Origin: Caulobacter sp.
Lineage (GTDB): Bacteria > Pseudomonadota > Alphaproteobacteria > Caulobacterales > Caulobacteraceae
Length of the DNA stretch: 64,000 bases
Assembly (NCBI GenBank): GCA_021741355.1
Contig: JAIOXZ010000005.1
Location: 62,001 to 126,000 of the forward strand
Direction of reading: 5' to 3'
Shown: positions 46,053 through 54,148 of the stretch, one piece after another
Layout of the letters: each line of letters opens with the position of its first letter
How positions within the stretch are numbered: position 1 is the stretch's first letter
Position numbers and translations under genes: made by a program
The notes under the pieces: model-generated
Seen by the model: the letters and a program-made list of their open reading frames with translations, nothing else
The model's database searches: none
What the model was told of the DNA's origin: nothing

Positions 46053-48947
46053 CTATCCGCCGCCGGTCAGGCGATCGAGCGCGGCCTGGTAGTTGGAAAT
46101 CTGGCTGGTCAGGTAGGCCGGGACCGGTCCGTTCAGGCCCTTGGCGGCCGTCGTTTCCGGCTTCGCGGCCGCTTCCAGCTGGCGATAGGCGTCCCGCACC
46201 TTGCCGAGCGACTTGGAGATCACCGCCAGCGCGTTCTTGACCGCCGTCTCGCTGCCCACATCCAGCGACGCCGGCAGGCTCAGGCCAAACACCGGGCCGC
46301 CGCCGTCCGCCGAGGCGCTCTTGCCGTTCTTGTCGACGATCGTGTTGCGCACCACGCCGGGGGTCAGGCCGAGGGCGCCCAGGAAATCCTCGCCGCCCTT
46401 GCCAGGAAGCACCTCGACCGACGCGTTCTGGGTCGCCGGCGTGATCTTGATACGGCGGAAGTCGCCGTCGCTGACGACCTCGATCTTGGCCTTCGATCCG
46501 GCCGCCCGGCGCAGCTTGATCGCCAGAGTGTCGAGGGTGTCGTTTGCGTCGAGGGTGACGGTCGCGAGGCGACCGCCTTCGCTGGTGCGGATCTGGAAGG
46601 TGTCCCCTGCCCGGGCCGAGGTCGCCGACGCGACCTTCGCCGAGTCGGCATAGAGCAGCGTACCCTTGGGCAGGCCGAGCCGGTCCAGCGCGCTGGCGCC
46701 GGTCGCGTCGACCGCGATGGAGGTGGCGGTGGCGATGCCGTCCTTGCCCGTCACGCGCTGGACCTGCGACGTGCCGGCGACGACGTCGAGTTCGGCCAGA
46801 TAGCCGTCCTTTGTCGAGATCGCCGAGGCGCCAGGCTGGTCCGCCGCGGCGAGGCCCGCCACCCAGACCTTGCCGCCGGAGACGGCCATCGCGGTGACGC
46901 TGTCGTCCGTCGAGCCGCCGAAATAGGTGAGCTTGTCCGCACTTGCACTGGAGAGATCAGCAGAAATCCGGGCGGCGAAGGCATCCAGACCGCCATTGTA
47001 GGCGTGCGTCGTGTCGGCCACCGACAGGCTCGCGTTGCGCGTTGTTCCGGCAACCCAGATGTCGCCGCCGTCGAGGCCGATGCCGGCGATCTGGCCGCCC
47101 AGCAGGTCGCCCAGATCGCGTGTGGCGCCGGCGGTGAAACTGGCCGCCGAGGTGTGCACCGTGGTCGTGGTCGCAGCGCTGTTGGAACCGTCCGGCGCGC
47201 CATAGACGTTGGTGGTTGTCGTCGACGAGCCGTTGGTGGTGTCGGTCACATTGATCGTCGTGACGCCGTTGTTGAGCACCCGCTCGGTCGTCGTGGTCGT
47301 CGGCGTGACATCGAAGCTGCGCAGCATGCCCCGGCCGTTCTCGACCCCGGCCAGTGTCACGGTGTCGCCGTCGACGACGATCCCGCTGACCGTGTCCGCG
47401 CCCGTGGTCCCGAACTGCGTTGTGAACATAGCCTTGGGCGCACCCTTGGCGTCCGCGGCGAAAGCCGTCAGGTAGCCGTCCCAGTCCCCCTGGGTCGCGC
47501 CGCCGCCGGGCAGCGTGGATTTGGTCCGGCCGGCGACATAGACCAGCCCGTCCTCGCCGAACGCCACGGCGGTCGCCTCGTCGTCCTTCAGCGCGCCGCG
47601 CCGCGCGGTCCAGGCCTCATCGCCCTTGGCGTCGAACACCGTGACGAAACTGTCGGTGAGGCCGGTGTCGTCGCCCGAATTGATCGGACCGTCAGCCGCA
47701 CCCGACAGATTGCCCGTGACCTTGCCGGCGATGGCGACCCGACCGTCGTCGGATACCGTCATGGCCATGCCCTGGGCGTCGTCCGCAGCGCCAAGCGTGC
47801 GGGCGTACATCAGCTGGCCGGTGCTGTCGTATTTCAGCAGCGCGACGTCGCGCTCGCCCTTGACGGTCTGGCCGTCGACCGACGTCTCGACATCCGCCAG
47901 CACGTAGAGGGATCCGTCCGCGCCGACTTTCGAGCCGCGCACGGCGCTGATCGTGCCTTCCAGCGTTTCGGAGAACACCCGCGCCCCCTCGGTCCCGATC
48001 GCGGTTCCATCAACCTTGACCAGGGCGGTCTCGAACTTGCCGTCGTCGGTCTTGATGTCCTTGTCCGGGTCCGGATTGCCGGCATAGGTCGTGACATAGA
48101 CGGCGGGCTTGGTCGTGGCGGCCGAGAAGGTCGCTGTCTCGGTCGTGTCGCCGGTGATCTTGAAGGCGTAGTCGTCCGCGACCGCAGGCAGGGTCACGGT
48201 GGTGCCGCCTGTCGTGACCTTGCGCGGCTCGCCTGGCGTTCGCACGACGCTGAAGCGGGTCTGGAGACCTTCGGCTTCAAGCTTGCCGTTGATGAACGAG
48301 GTGACCGCACCCATCGAGCGCGGCGTCGATCCCATATCCGCCAGATCAACGTTGACAGTGTGTGTGACGGCGCCGCGCTTGACCGAAATGGTGAAGGCCG
48401 TGTCGCCGGCGAAGGCTGGAACCGCGCCATGGGGCACGCCGGTGTAGACGGTCCCGGTCAGGTACTGCGCCTTGGTGCGCGGGACCCCGACGGCGGACTT
48501 GTTCGAGATCATCGTGTCGCCACGGGTGATCCGCATCTGCTCGAGCTTGGCCTTGTCGGTGAAGCTGGCCACCTCGGTCATGCCACGCGCGAAGATGCCG
48601 GCCAGACGGCTCTTTTCGGTCGTCGAAAGGCCCTTGGTCTGCATGCGCTCGGCCAACCCGCTGAGCGCATTCAGACCCTGATACAGGGCGAAGAGTTTCT
48701 TGTAGTCGGCGCTGGCGCCGTCGAGGTCCAGCTTGGCGGCGCCCTCGTCGATGAACCGGCGGCCGGCCATGACCGTCTTGACCAGCTCGCTCGACCGGGC
48801 AGCGCCCGACGTCGTCGACCAGGGCGGTGTCGGCGCGTACTTTTTCGCGACTCCGGGCGCGCCAGAGCCGACCGTGGAGGCGGTCGTCTGGCCCTGCCTG
48901 GCCTGGTAGTAGCTGAGCAGGCTGCTGGTATCGAAGCTGACGACCAT
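46053..48947 (-). CDS. Large flagellar-locus protein with SBBP beta-propeller repeats
   Basis: 964 residues. The N-terminus (MVVSFDTSSLLSYYQARQG) and helical region to about 140 have the look of secreted flagellar proteins without a Sec signal. From about 300 to 720 there are SBBP-type beta-propeller repeats (SLYVLADVETSVDGQ, RVAIAGKVTGNLSG, LVYVAGRTKS, GDIWVAGTTRNASL, KVWVAGLAAADQPG). The last 130 residues are helical again (AVISKSLGKVRDAYRQLEAAAK). Its position at the end of the flmH-flagellin cluster matches the large protein of the Caulobacter flaEY region, but I cannot assign a symbol with certainty. Probably exported and associated with the filament. Confidence 0.75.
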   Translation of the reverse strand: MVVSFDTSSLLSYYQARQGQTTASTVGSGAPGVAKKYAPTPPWSTTSGAARSSELVKTVMAGRRFIDEGAAKLDLDGASADYKKLFALYQGLNALSGLAERMQTKGLSTTEKSRLAGIFARGMTEVASFTDKAKLEQMRITRGDTMISNKSAVGVPRTKAQYLTGTVYTGVPHGAVPAFAGDTAFTISVKRGAVTHTVNVDLADMGSTPRSMGAVTSFINGKLEAEGLQTRFSVVRTPGEPRKVTTGGTTVTLPAVADDYAFKITGDTTETATFSAATTKPAVYVTTYAGNPDPDKDIKTDDGKFETALVKVDGTAIGTEGARVFSETLEGTISAVRGSKVGADGSLYVLADVETSVDGQTVKGERDVALLKYDSTGQLMYARTLGAADDAQGMAMTVSDDGRVAIAGKVTGNLSGAADGPINSGDDTGLTDSFVTVFDAKGDEAWTARRGALKDDEATAVAFGEDGLVYVAGRTKSTLPGGGATQGDWDGYLTAFAADAKGAPKAMFTTQFGTTGADTVSGIVVDGDTVTLAGVENGRGMLRSFDVTPTTTTTERVLNNGVTTINVTDTTNGSSTTTTNVYGAPDGSNSAATTTTVHTSAASFTAGATRDLGDLLGGQIAGIGLDGGDIWVAGTTRNASLSVADTTHAYNGGLDAFAARISADLSSASADKLTYFGGSTDDSVTAMAVSGGKVWVAGLAAADQPGASAISTKDGYLAELDVVAGTSQVQRVTGKDGIATATSIAVDATGASALDRLGLPKGTLLYADSAKVASATSARAGDTFQIRTSEGGRLATVTLDANDTLDTLAIKLRRAAGSKAKIEVVSDGDFRRIKITPATQNASVEVLPGKGGEDFLGALGLTPGVVRNTIVDKNGKSASADGGGPVFGLSLPASLDVGSETAVKNALAVISKSLGKVRDAYRQLEAAAKPETTAAKGLNGPVPAYLTSQISNYQAALDRLTGGG

Positions 48948-49016
48948 GGGGTTCCGGCGGAGTTTCGCAGCCGCACCTTGCCAGACAAGGGATGACGGGA
49001 CGTTAAGAGCCCGTCG

Positions 49017-49571
49017 TTATGCCGCGATCAGCCCCGCGTCGGTCAGTGTGCGGCGTGCGGCCGGCGCCAGGATCGCCCACTCTTCGGCGAGGATGCCCAG
49101 CATGACCACGTCGCGTGGCTCGCCGTCCTTCAGCACGTGACCGCGCAGATAGCCCTCGCGGCGAAAGCCGGCGCCGGTCTGGAGCTTCAGCGCCGCGTCG
49201 TTGTCGGCCATCACCTCGGCCCAGACCTTGTGCAGCCCGAGGACCCCGAACGCCTGGTCGAGACCCAGAACCTGGGCGGCCCGCCCTACCCCGCGGCCAC
49301 GCGCCTCGCGATCACCGATGAACCAGTTCCAGGCGGCACGACGATGGTGTCCGGCCAGCCCGGTAAGCGTCAGCAGGCCTGAAGGTCGGCCGTTGCTCTG
49401 GATCATCCAGCCACGAAGGTCAGGATCCGAATGGAGCTGATCGAACCAGGCGCGATGCGCCTCCCGCCCGGAGACGTCCGCATCCGACATCCATCGGGCG
49501 ACGTCCGGCTCGGCGCGCCAGTCGAACAGGCGCTCCTCGTCTTCCGGAAGCAGGTCGCGAAGCTCGATCAT
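49017..49571 (-). CDS. flmH: GNAT acetyltransferase of flagellin sugar synthesis (PseH/FlmH-like)
   Basis: 184 residues with the RimJ/PseH-type GNAT fold: MIELRDLLPEDEERLFDWRAEPDVARWMSD, HRRAAWNWFIGDREARGRGVGRAAQVLGL (acetyl-CoA loop), NDAALKLQTGAGFRREGYLRGH. PseH acetylates the amino group of UDP-4-amino-sugar in pseudaminic acid synthesis; in Caulobacter flmH in the flagellin locus belongs to this pathway. The symbol rests on family plus position. It lies 58 bases after a flagellin gene, 69 before the SBBP-repeat gene. Confidence 0.75.
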   Translation of the reverse strand: MIELRDLLPEDEERLFDWRAEPDVARWMSDADVSGREAHRAWFDQLHSDPDLRGWMIQSNGRPSGLLTLTGLAGHHRRAAWNWFIGDREARGRGVGRAAQVLGLDQAFGVLGLHKVWAEVMADNDAALKLQTGAGFRREGYLRGHVLKDGEPRDVVMLGILAEEWAILAPAARRTLTDAGLIAA

Positions 49572-49629
49572 GCAAGCGCTCCCGATGCCCCCGGCGTGGC
49601 GTCAGCCGCCAACGCCGGCGACATCTGGA

Positions 49630-50466
49630 TCATCCCCCCTGGAAGAGCGACAGGATGATCTGCGGCGCGGAGTTGGCGATCGACAGCGCCTGGGCGCCGA
49701 GCTGCTGCTGGACCTGCAAGGCCTGCAGCCGCGCGCTTTCCTTGGCCAGGTCCGCGTCGACCAGGTTGCCGATGCCCGAGTTCAGCGTGTCGGTCAGCTT
49801 GGAGACGAACTTGTTGTGCGCCTCGACCTGGCGCGCCTGGGCGCCCATGTCGCCCAGCGCCTGGTTGACGTTGGAGATGGAGGTGGAGAGCAGGCCCTGG
49901 ATCGTCGTGGCCAGGGTGGCCGTGGTGATCGAGGTCGCCCCGCCCATGGTGATGATCGACCCGCCCAGCGCCATGCCCTTGGCGGACAGGGTGATGAACG
50001 AGTTGGCGTCAGCGTTCGCAAGGAAGCGGATGCCGGCGCCCAGTGAGCCGTCCAGCAGGTTCGCGCCGTCGAACTCGGCGTCGTTGATGACCTGGGTGAT
50101 CTGGCGGAGCAGCGACTTGTAGTCGGCGTCGAGGGCCGTGCGGGACACCGAGTCCAGCGAGGGATCCATCGCCGCGGTGACCTTCTCCTTCATGGAGAGC
50201 AGCAGGTCTGAAATGGTCTCGCCGGCGGAGATGGCGACGTCGGAAATCGACTGAGCCCGGTCGAGGCTCATCTTGACCGCCCCGAGGGCGCCGATATCCG
50301 CGCGCTGGGACTGGGCGATACCCCACACCGAGGCATTGTCCTTGGGACCCTGAACCTTCAGCCCGGTGCTGATCCGGTTCTGGGCGCTGGCGAGCTGGTC
50401 GTTGGTCTTGTTGAGATTCTGAAGCGCGACCAGCGCGGATTGATTGGTATGGACGCTGATCGACAT
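49630..50466 (-). CDS. Flagellin (divergent, FljJ-like)
   Basis: 278 residues. Conserved flagellin D0/D1 termini: [41 protein letters not shown] at the start and [38 protein letters not shown] at the end. The middle is short, without a D2/D3 insertion. It is the most divergent of the three flagellins here and, unlike them, has no recognisable sigma-54 promoter upstream. ATG at 50466 with a GAGGA site. flmH follows. FljJ is the minor 29-kDa filament protein in Caulobacter. Confidence 0.93.
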   Translation of the reverse strand: MSISVHTNQSALVALQNLNKTNDQLASAQNRISTGLKVQGPKDNASVWGIAQSQRADIGALGAVKMSLDRAQSISDVAISAGETISDLLLSMKEKVTAAMDPSLDSVSRTALDADYKSLLRQITQVINDAEFDGANLLDGSLGAGIRFLANADANSFITLSAKGMALGGSIITMGGATSITTATLATTIQGLLSTSISNVNQALGDMGAQARQVEAHNKFVSKLTDTLNSGIGNLVDADLAKESARLQALQVQQQLGAQALSIANSAPQIILSLFQGG

Positions 50467-50552
50467 GAGCTTTTTCCTCGCACGGCGCTTCTCGACGTGA
50501 AGCGACTCATCGAGCCGCCCCGTCAGAAGCTAGGCGGGAGAACGTTCGCTTA

Positions 50553-50572
50553 TGGTTAACGACGGTAAACCA
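50553..50572. promoter_or_regulatory. Palindrome upstream of the FljJ-like flagellin
   Basis: TGGTTAAC-GACG-GTAAACCA, an inverted repeat with 7 of 8 positions matching, 87 bases upstream of the flagellin start. It contains TTAAC half-sites like those of CtrA boxes, but with six instead of seven bases between TTAA and TAAA. Possible regulator site. Confidence 0.35.
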
Positions 50573-50644
50573 TGAAGGCCGCCGTCGCGGCGAGACGTCG
50601 GTGAGGATGGTCGGTGCGGCCCGTCGGGCCGTCAGGGGAAACCG

Positions 50645-50929
50645 TCAGGACTGCGCGTCGATCACGTCGCCGGGCTCATAACCGGGGGTCTCCCTCAGAC
50701 GCATGACCTGTTCCCGCGGGAACTGCTTGACGATTTCACCCGTCCGGCGGTCGAGGGTCTTGTAGACGAAGGTTCCGGTCGCCTGGTCTTCTTCGATGAT
50801 CAGGCGGAGGTCGGCGTTCTGGCGCGAGGCTACTGGCGGTTGAGGGGCGGTGGCGCGATCTACGGACGGCGGCGCCTGATAGGCGCCGGAATCCTGGATC
50901 GACAACACGGGTGCGATGGTAGCTTTCAT
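50645..50929 (-). CDS. flaG: FlaG-family flagellar protein
   Basis: 94 residues. The C-terminal half matches the FlaG domain: LRLIIEEDQATGTFVYKTLDRRTGEIVKQFPREQVMRL. The N-terminal half is a disordered serine/proline-rich segment. The ATG at 50929 is preceded by CCAGGAGAC, so the longer open frame is rejected. FlaG proteins influence filament length in other bacteria; a filament-locus position between flagellin genes fits. The flaG name is family-based and distinct from historical Caulobacter flaG. Confidence 0.85.
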   Translation of the reverse strand: MKATIAPVLSIQDSGAYQAPPSVDRATAPQPPVASRQNADLRLIIEEDQATGTFVYKTLDRRTGEIVKQFPREQVMRLRETPGYEPGDVIDAQS

Positions 50930-51017
50930 GTCTCCTGGCGCTGACCTTTTCTGGACAACGCCCCTCCTGTTGGCGACCGACGAGGACATTTCGGCCCTCG
51001 CCGCCGCGACAGGGGAC

Positions 51018-51032
51018 GGGCGCTAGGCGCCC
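51018..51032 (-). terminator. Short GC hairpin after flagellin gene
   Basis: GGGCGC-CTA-GCGCCC (plus-strand GGGCGCTAGGCGCCC) lies 15 bases after the end of the 51047-51877 flagellin gene. There is no strong T tract, so it may be a processing or stabilising hairpin rather than an intrinsic terminator. Confidence 0.5.
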
Positions 51033-51046
51033 GCCCCCACGCTTGC

Positions 51047-51877
51047 CTAGCGGAACAGCCCGAGCAGGGCCGACGACGAGGAGTTGGCGATCGACAGCGC
51101 CTGGATGCCGAGCTGCTGCTTGGTTTGCAGGGCTTGCAGCTTGGCGCTTTCCTTGGCGAGGTCGGCGTCGACCAGGTTACCCACACCGGCGTCGAGGCTG
51201 TCTTGCAGCTTGCCGACGAAGTTCAGGTGGGCTTCCAGCGACTTCGAACCCGTGCCGAGCTTGGCCAGGGCCGCGCCGACGTTGGTGATCGAGGTGCTGA
51301 CCGTGGTGACCAGCGCCGCCGCGATCGTGGCGGTGCTGAGCGAGGCCGTGGCGGCCACGGTCACGTTGGCGCCGCCCAGAGCGAGCGACTGCGCCGCGAC
51401 CGTGATCTTCGACGTGCCGTCCGCGTTGGCCACAGCCGTCACGGTGGCGCCCGACGCCTTGATCATGTTCGAGCCGTTGAAGTCGGCGTTCGTCACCGAC
51501 TTCGCGATCTGGTCGCGCAGGGCCTTGAAGTCTTCGCTCAGGGCCGTGCGGCTGGCGGTGTCCAGGGTCGTGTCCGACGCGGCCAGGGCCTTTTCCCTCA
51601 TCTGCACGAGCAGATCGGAAACGGTCTCGCCCGCGGCGATCGCCACGTCGATGGTGGATTGGCCGCGCTGGAGCGAGTCCTTCACGGCGTTCAGGGCGTT
51701 GGAGGTGCCGCGCTGGGTCTGGGCGATGGCCCAAACGGCGCCGTTGTCCTTGGCCGTCGCAACCCGCTTGCCCGTGTTGATGCGGGTCTGGACGACGTCC
51801 AGTTCGCGGTTCGTGGCATTGAGGTTTTGCAGAGCGACGAGCGCGCCGGTGTTCGTGTTAACGCTGTTCAGCGCCAT
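51047..51877 (-). CDS. Flagellin (FljK/FljL-like)
   Basis: 276 residues with complete terminal domains: [48 protein letters not shown], and [33 protein letters not shown]. It is about three quarters identical by eye to the upstream flagellin (52139-52969). No variable D2/D3 domain. A sigma-54 promoter (51948-51964) and a 60-base leader with two stem-loops precede it. Secretion partner FlaF and regulator FlbT are encoded upstream; FlmG should glycosylate it on serine/threonine in the central region. Confidence 0.95.
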   Translation of the reverse strand: MALNSVNTNTGALVALQNLNATNRELDVVQTRINTGKRVATAKDNGAVWAIAQTQRGTSNALNAVKDSLQRGQSTIDVAIAAGETVSDLLVQMREKALAASDTTLDTASRTALSEDFKALRDQIAKSVTNADFNGSNMIKASGATVTAVANADGTSKITVAAQSLALGGANVTVAATASLSTATIAAALVTTVSTSITNVGAALAKLGTGSKSLEAHLNFVGKLQDSLDAGVGNLVDADLAKESAKLQALQTKQQLGIQALSIANSSSSALLGLFR

Positions 51878-51901
51878 GACGATATTCCCTTTTCCAGGTG
51901 T

Positions 51902-51936
51902 CCGGCGTCATTTTGACGGCCGGGGGCATTTTGCCC
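51902..51936 (-). promoter_or_regulatory. Two tandem stem-loops in flagellin 5' leader
   Basis: Within the predicted 60-base untranslated leader: 51924-51936 (GGGCA, AAA, TGCCC) immediately at the predicted start point, then 51902-51923 (CCGG/CGTCA, AAA, TGACG/CCGG with one bulge). The same two-hairpin layout precedes the other sigma-54 flagellin gene. FlbT of Caulobacter binds the flagellin leader and promotes decay of the message; these loops are candidate targets. Confidence 0.65.
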
Positions 51937-51947
51937 GACTGGGTAGG

Positions 51948-51964
51948 AAGCAATCGCCGGGCCA
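51948..51964 (-). promoter_or_regulatory. Sigma-54 promoter of flagellin gene
   Basis: On the minus strand TGGCCCG-GCGA-TTGCTT, matching the -24/-12 consensus TGGCACG-N4-TTGCW at all critical bases (GG and GC with correct 10-base spacing). Predicted start point near 51938, giving a leader of about 60 bases. Confidence 0.85.
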
Positions 51965-52036
51965 GTTTGGCCACCCGGGACAGGCTCAATAAACTACTGT
52001 TTTTGCTGGGTTATATGTCTGTTAGGGACGTTCTGG

Positions 52037-52129
52037 CCCGGCATTTTCTGCCGGGCGGCGCCCATGGTAAGCAACTTCTGCCGGGTGACCCGGCAAAAGA
52101 CTGCCGGGCGGAGGGGGACTCCGCCCGGC
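52037..52129 (-). terminator. Intrinsic terminator and hairpin cluster after flagellin gene
   Basis: Downstream of the 52139-52969 flagellin: a strong stem 52103-52113/52119-52129 (GCCGGGCGGAG with CTCCGCCCGGC) followed on the minus strand by AGTCTTTTG, a plausible intrinsic terminator; then two more stems of the same core, GCCGGGT-G-ACCCGGC (52080-52094) and CCCGGCA-N5-TGCCGGG (52037-52055). The repeated GCCGGG core suggests amplification of a small hairpin. Confidence 0.65.
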
Positions 52130-52138
52130 GTCGCGGCC

Positions 52139-52969
52139 TTACTGGAACAGCGACAGAAGCGACTGGGTCGACGAATTCGCGATCGAGAGCGCCTGGATGC
52201 CGAGTTGCTGCTTTGTCTGCAGCGCCTGAAGCTTTGCGCTTTCCTTCGCGAGATCCGCGTCCACCAGATTGCCCACACCCGCATCGAGGCTGTCCTGCAG
52301 CTTGCCGATGAAGGACGTGTGCAGATCGAACGCCTTGGACTTGGTGCCAAGACGGGCGAGCGCCGCGTTCGTGTTGGTGATGGAGGTGTTGACCGTCGTG
52401 ATCATGGCCGCAGCCAGGGTCGACGTTCCGATGGACCCCGCAGCAGCGACGGTCACAATGGATCCACCCAGCGCCATGACTTCTGCGGCCACGGTCAGCT
52501 TGGACGATCCATCCGCATTGGCGATGGCTGCGAGTGCCGTGGCGCCGGTCTTAATGAGATTGGTCCCATTGAAATCGGCGTTCGACACGGCCTTGGCGAT
52601 TTGGTCGCGCAGGGCCTTGAAGTCCTCGTTCAGTGCAGATCGGCTGGTGGTGTCGAGGGTCGTATCCGACGCCGCCAGGGCCTTTTCCTTCATCTGTATC
52701 AACAGGTCAGAGACCGATTCCCCCGCCGCAACGGCCACGTCGATGGTGGAGCGTCCGCGATCGAGAGAGTCCCGCACGGCGTTCAGGGCCTGCGAAGTGC
52801 CACGTTGGGTCTGGGCGATGGCCCAGACGGCCCCGTTGTCCTTCGCGCTGGCGACCTTCTTGCCGGTGTTGATGCGGGATTGGGCCTGCGACAGTTCCAT
52901 GTTGGTCGCGTTGAGGTTCTGGAGCGCAACCATTGCGCCCACGTTGGTATTCACCGAATTGCTGAGCAT
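52139..52969 (-). CDS. Flagellin (FljK/FljL-like)
   Basis: 276 residues, a close paralogue of the downstream flagellin, with [49 protein letters not shown] and the identical C-terminal block [22 protein letters not shown]. The ATG at 52969 has GGAAGGA seven bases upstream; the frame is open further up (MAKRRS...), but that part is promoter. Promoter 53041-53057 and a two-hairpin leader precede it. The genes flaF and flbT follow upstream on the same strand. Confidence 0.95.
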   Translation of the reverse strand: MLSNSVNTNVGAMVALQNLNATNMELSQAQSRINTGKKVASAKDNGAVWAIAQTQRGTSQALNAVRDSLDRGRSTIDVAVAAGESVSDLLIQMKEKALAASDTTLDTTSRSALNEDFKALRDQIAKAVSNADFNGTNLIKTGATALAAIANADGSSKLTVAAEVMALGGSIVTVAAAGSIGTSTLAAAMITTVNTSITNTNAALARLGTKSKAFDLHTSFIGKLQDSLDAGVGNLVDADLAKESAKLQALQTKQQLGIQALSIANSSTQSLLSLFQ

Positions 52970-52999
52970 CGGCGGTCCTTCCATTCTGGTCGGGGAGCT

Positions 53000-53032
53000 C
53001 GGCCTTTTGGCCGGGTGGGCGTTCTTGCCCAC
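53000..53032 (-). promoter_or_regulatory. Two tandem stem-loops in flagellin 5' leader
   Basis: 53015-53032 (GTGGGC, AAGAAC, GCCCAC) at the predicted start point and 53000-53013 (CGGCC, AAAA, GGCCG). Sequences differ from those of the other flagellin leader but the position and two-stem design are the same, with A-rich loops in both. Confidence 0.65.
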
Positions 53033-53040
53033 AGACCACA

Positions 53041-53057
53041 TCGCAAGGCGCGGGCCA
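53041..53057 (-). promoter_or_regulatory. Sigma-54 promoter of flagellin gene
   Basis: Minus strand TGGCCCG-CGCC-TTGCGA, a full -24/-12 match with correct spacing. Predicted start near 53031. The 62-base leader ends at the ATG at 52969. Confidence 0.85.
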
Positions 53058-53163
53058 AACGAACGGCGTTTGGCCACATCGTGAGTATTGATTTTATTGG
53101 TGTTTTTCTACCCGAAACGGGGTCATTGATGCGCTTTCGCCATCAACGGTCGCCGCCCGGAAA

Positions 53164-53199
53164 CATTTGCCGGACCGATCCGGCCCAACCGGGCAAATG
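53164..53199 (-). terminator. Inverted repeat after flaF
   Basis: CATTTGCC (53164-53171) and GGCAAATG (53192-53199) can pair with a GC-rich interior (CCGG pairs), directly after the flaF stop. It is probably a terminator or processing hairpin of the flbT-flaF message; the following T tract is weak. Confidence 0.5.
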
Positions 53200-53202
53200 C
53201 TG

Positions 53203-53565
53203 TCAGGCGGCCTCGGACTGACCCGACAGCCCCTGCATCATGATGCGGTTGATATCGATCAGCGGATCGATCTCCTCCTCGCGGCGGATCACGGCGCTGG
53301 TGTACCGGCTGACCCACAGGCTGAGCGAGATGATCTGGGCGCGAAGCGCCTCCGGCAGCACGTTCTGTGGATCGGCACAGTCACTCGCCAGGACCGACCA
53401 CAGGCGCCGGTTCCAGTCGAGCGCGTCGATACGGCCGCGAATGTCCTCCGGTGGCACTTCGGCCGCCTGAAGCAGCGCCCGCGTGACCTGGCCAAAGAGG
53501 CGATACTCGGCGTCGCGCGGGTTTTCAGTCCGCGCCGCGGCCTGCTGATACGCCTGCAGCCCCAT
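53203..53565 (-). CDS. flaF: Flagellar biosynthesis protein FlaF
   Basis: 120 residues of the alphaproteobacterial FlaF family: [69 protein letters not shown]. FlaF is needed for flagellin translation/secretion and is thought to act as a flagellin-binding chaperone working against FlbT. Its start lies inside the 3' end of flbT (41-base overlap), so the two are tightly coupled. The ATG at 53565 fits the family start. Confidence 0.95.
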   Translation of the reverse strand: MGLQAYQQAAARTENPRDAEYRLFGQVTRALLQAAEVPPEDIRGRIDALDWNRRLWSVLASDCADPQNVLPEALRAQIISLSLWVSRYTSAVIRREEEIDPLIDINRIMMQGLSGQSEAA

Positions 53566-53950
53566 TACCCAACCTCTCGTCTTCGTACTCAATCAGTTTC
53601 CGGCACAGCATAAGCGCCTTGTAGTACTCGCGGGCCATGGCATGCCGGGAAATGGCGACACAGTCGGCGAGCACGTCAGGGTTCCGGATGACCCCCATGA
53701 ATTCGGACAGTCGCCGCACGAACTCGTCGTAATAGCGAAGGGCGTTGGCCTCATCGAGGTACATCATCATCACCGGGAAGTAGACGCGACGCGCCGGCGT
53801 GGTGACCTCCTCCTCCTGCATGATGTCTTTCTCGCGCAGGACCGAGGCCTTGTTCTGCAGGATGAGAACGCCCCGGCGATCGCCGTTCTGGACCACGGCG
53901 CCGTTCAGGACGAACCGCTCTCCAGGCTTGAGGGACAGTTTCAGCGGCAC
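53525..53950 (-). CDS. flbT: Flagellin post-transcriptional repressor FlbT
   Basis: 141 residues, the exact length of Caulobacter Flb[77 protein letters not shown]. The start is taken as GTG at 53950, since GGAG lies ten bases upstream; an ATG three codons earlier (MSAVPLK) is almost on top of that site. FlbT binds flagellin leader RNA and lowers translation until the hook is built. It overlaps flaF by 41 bases and diverges from flmG. Confidence 0.95.
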   Translation of the reverse strand: MPLKLSLKPGERFVLNGAVVQNGDRRGVLILQNKASVLREKDIMQEEEVTTPARRVYFPVMMMYLDEANALRYYDEFVRRLSEFMGVIRNPDVLADCVAISRHAMAREYYKALMLCRKLIEYEDERLGNGAAGVSAGRGAD

Positions 53951-54081
53951 GGCAGACATTCTCCGGTATGGCGTGCGGCGCGGCTGCCAACATCCGTGGA
54001 GAATCCGCCCGCCCTGTTGAACGAAGGCTAAAGCGGCATGGTTAACGGGATGTTGTGCGCCATTCGGTCGCGGCGCGGCCC

Positions 54082-54096
54082 TTAAGCCGGGATTAA
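54082..54096 (+). promoter_or_regulatory. CtrA-type box between flbT and flmG
   Basis: TTAAGCCGGGATTAA, a perfect TTAA-N7-TTAA, 53 bases upstream of the flmG ATG and 132 bases from the flbT start. A further TTAAC half-site (GGTTAACGGG) lies near 54040. Direct cell-cycle control of flmG, flbT or both is an inference. Confidence 0.6.
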
Positions 54097-54148
54097 GCAT
54101 AATCGGGCGATCTGGGGGCCTGTTCTCAGCGCCCGAGGGTCCGCCCGC

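Noticed and set aside
48948-48990. Possible sigma-54 promoter before the SBBP-repeat gene (TGGCAAG...TGC)
   Set aside because: The GG-to-GC spacing is wrong by one or two bases for either choice of -12 element.
45633-48995. Open frame of 1120 codons opposite the SBBP-repeat flagellar gene
   Set aside because: Composition is arginine/glycine/histidine-rich with no family features; it is the antisense shadow of a high-GC gene with strong codon bias.
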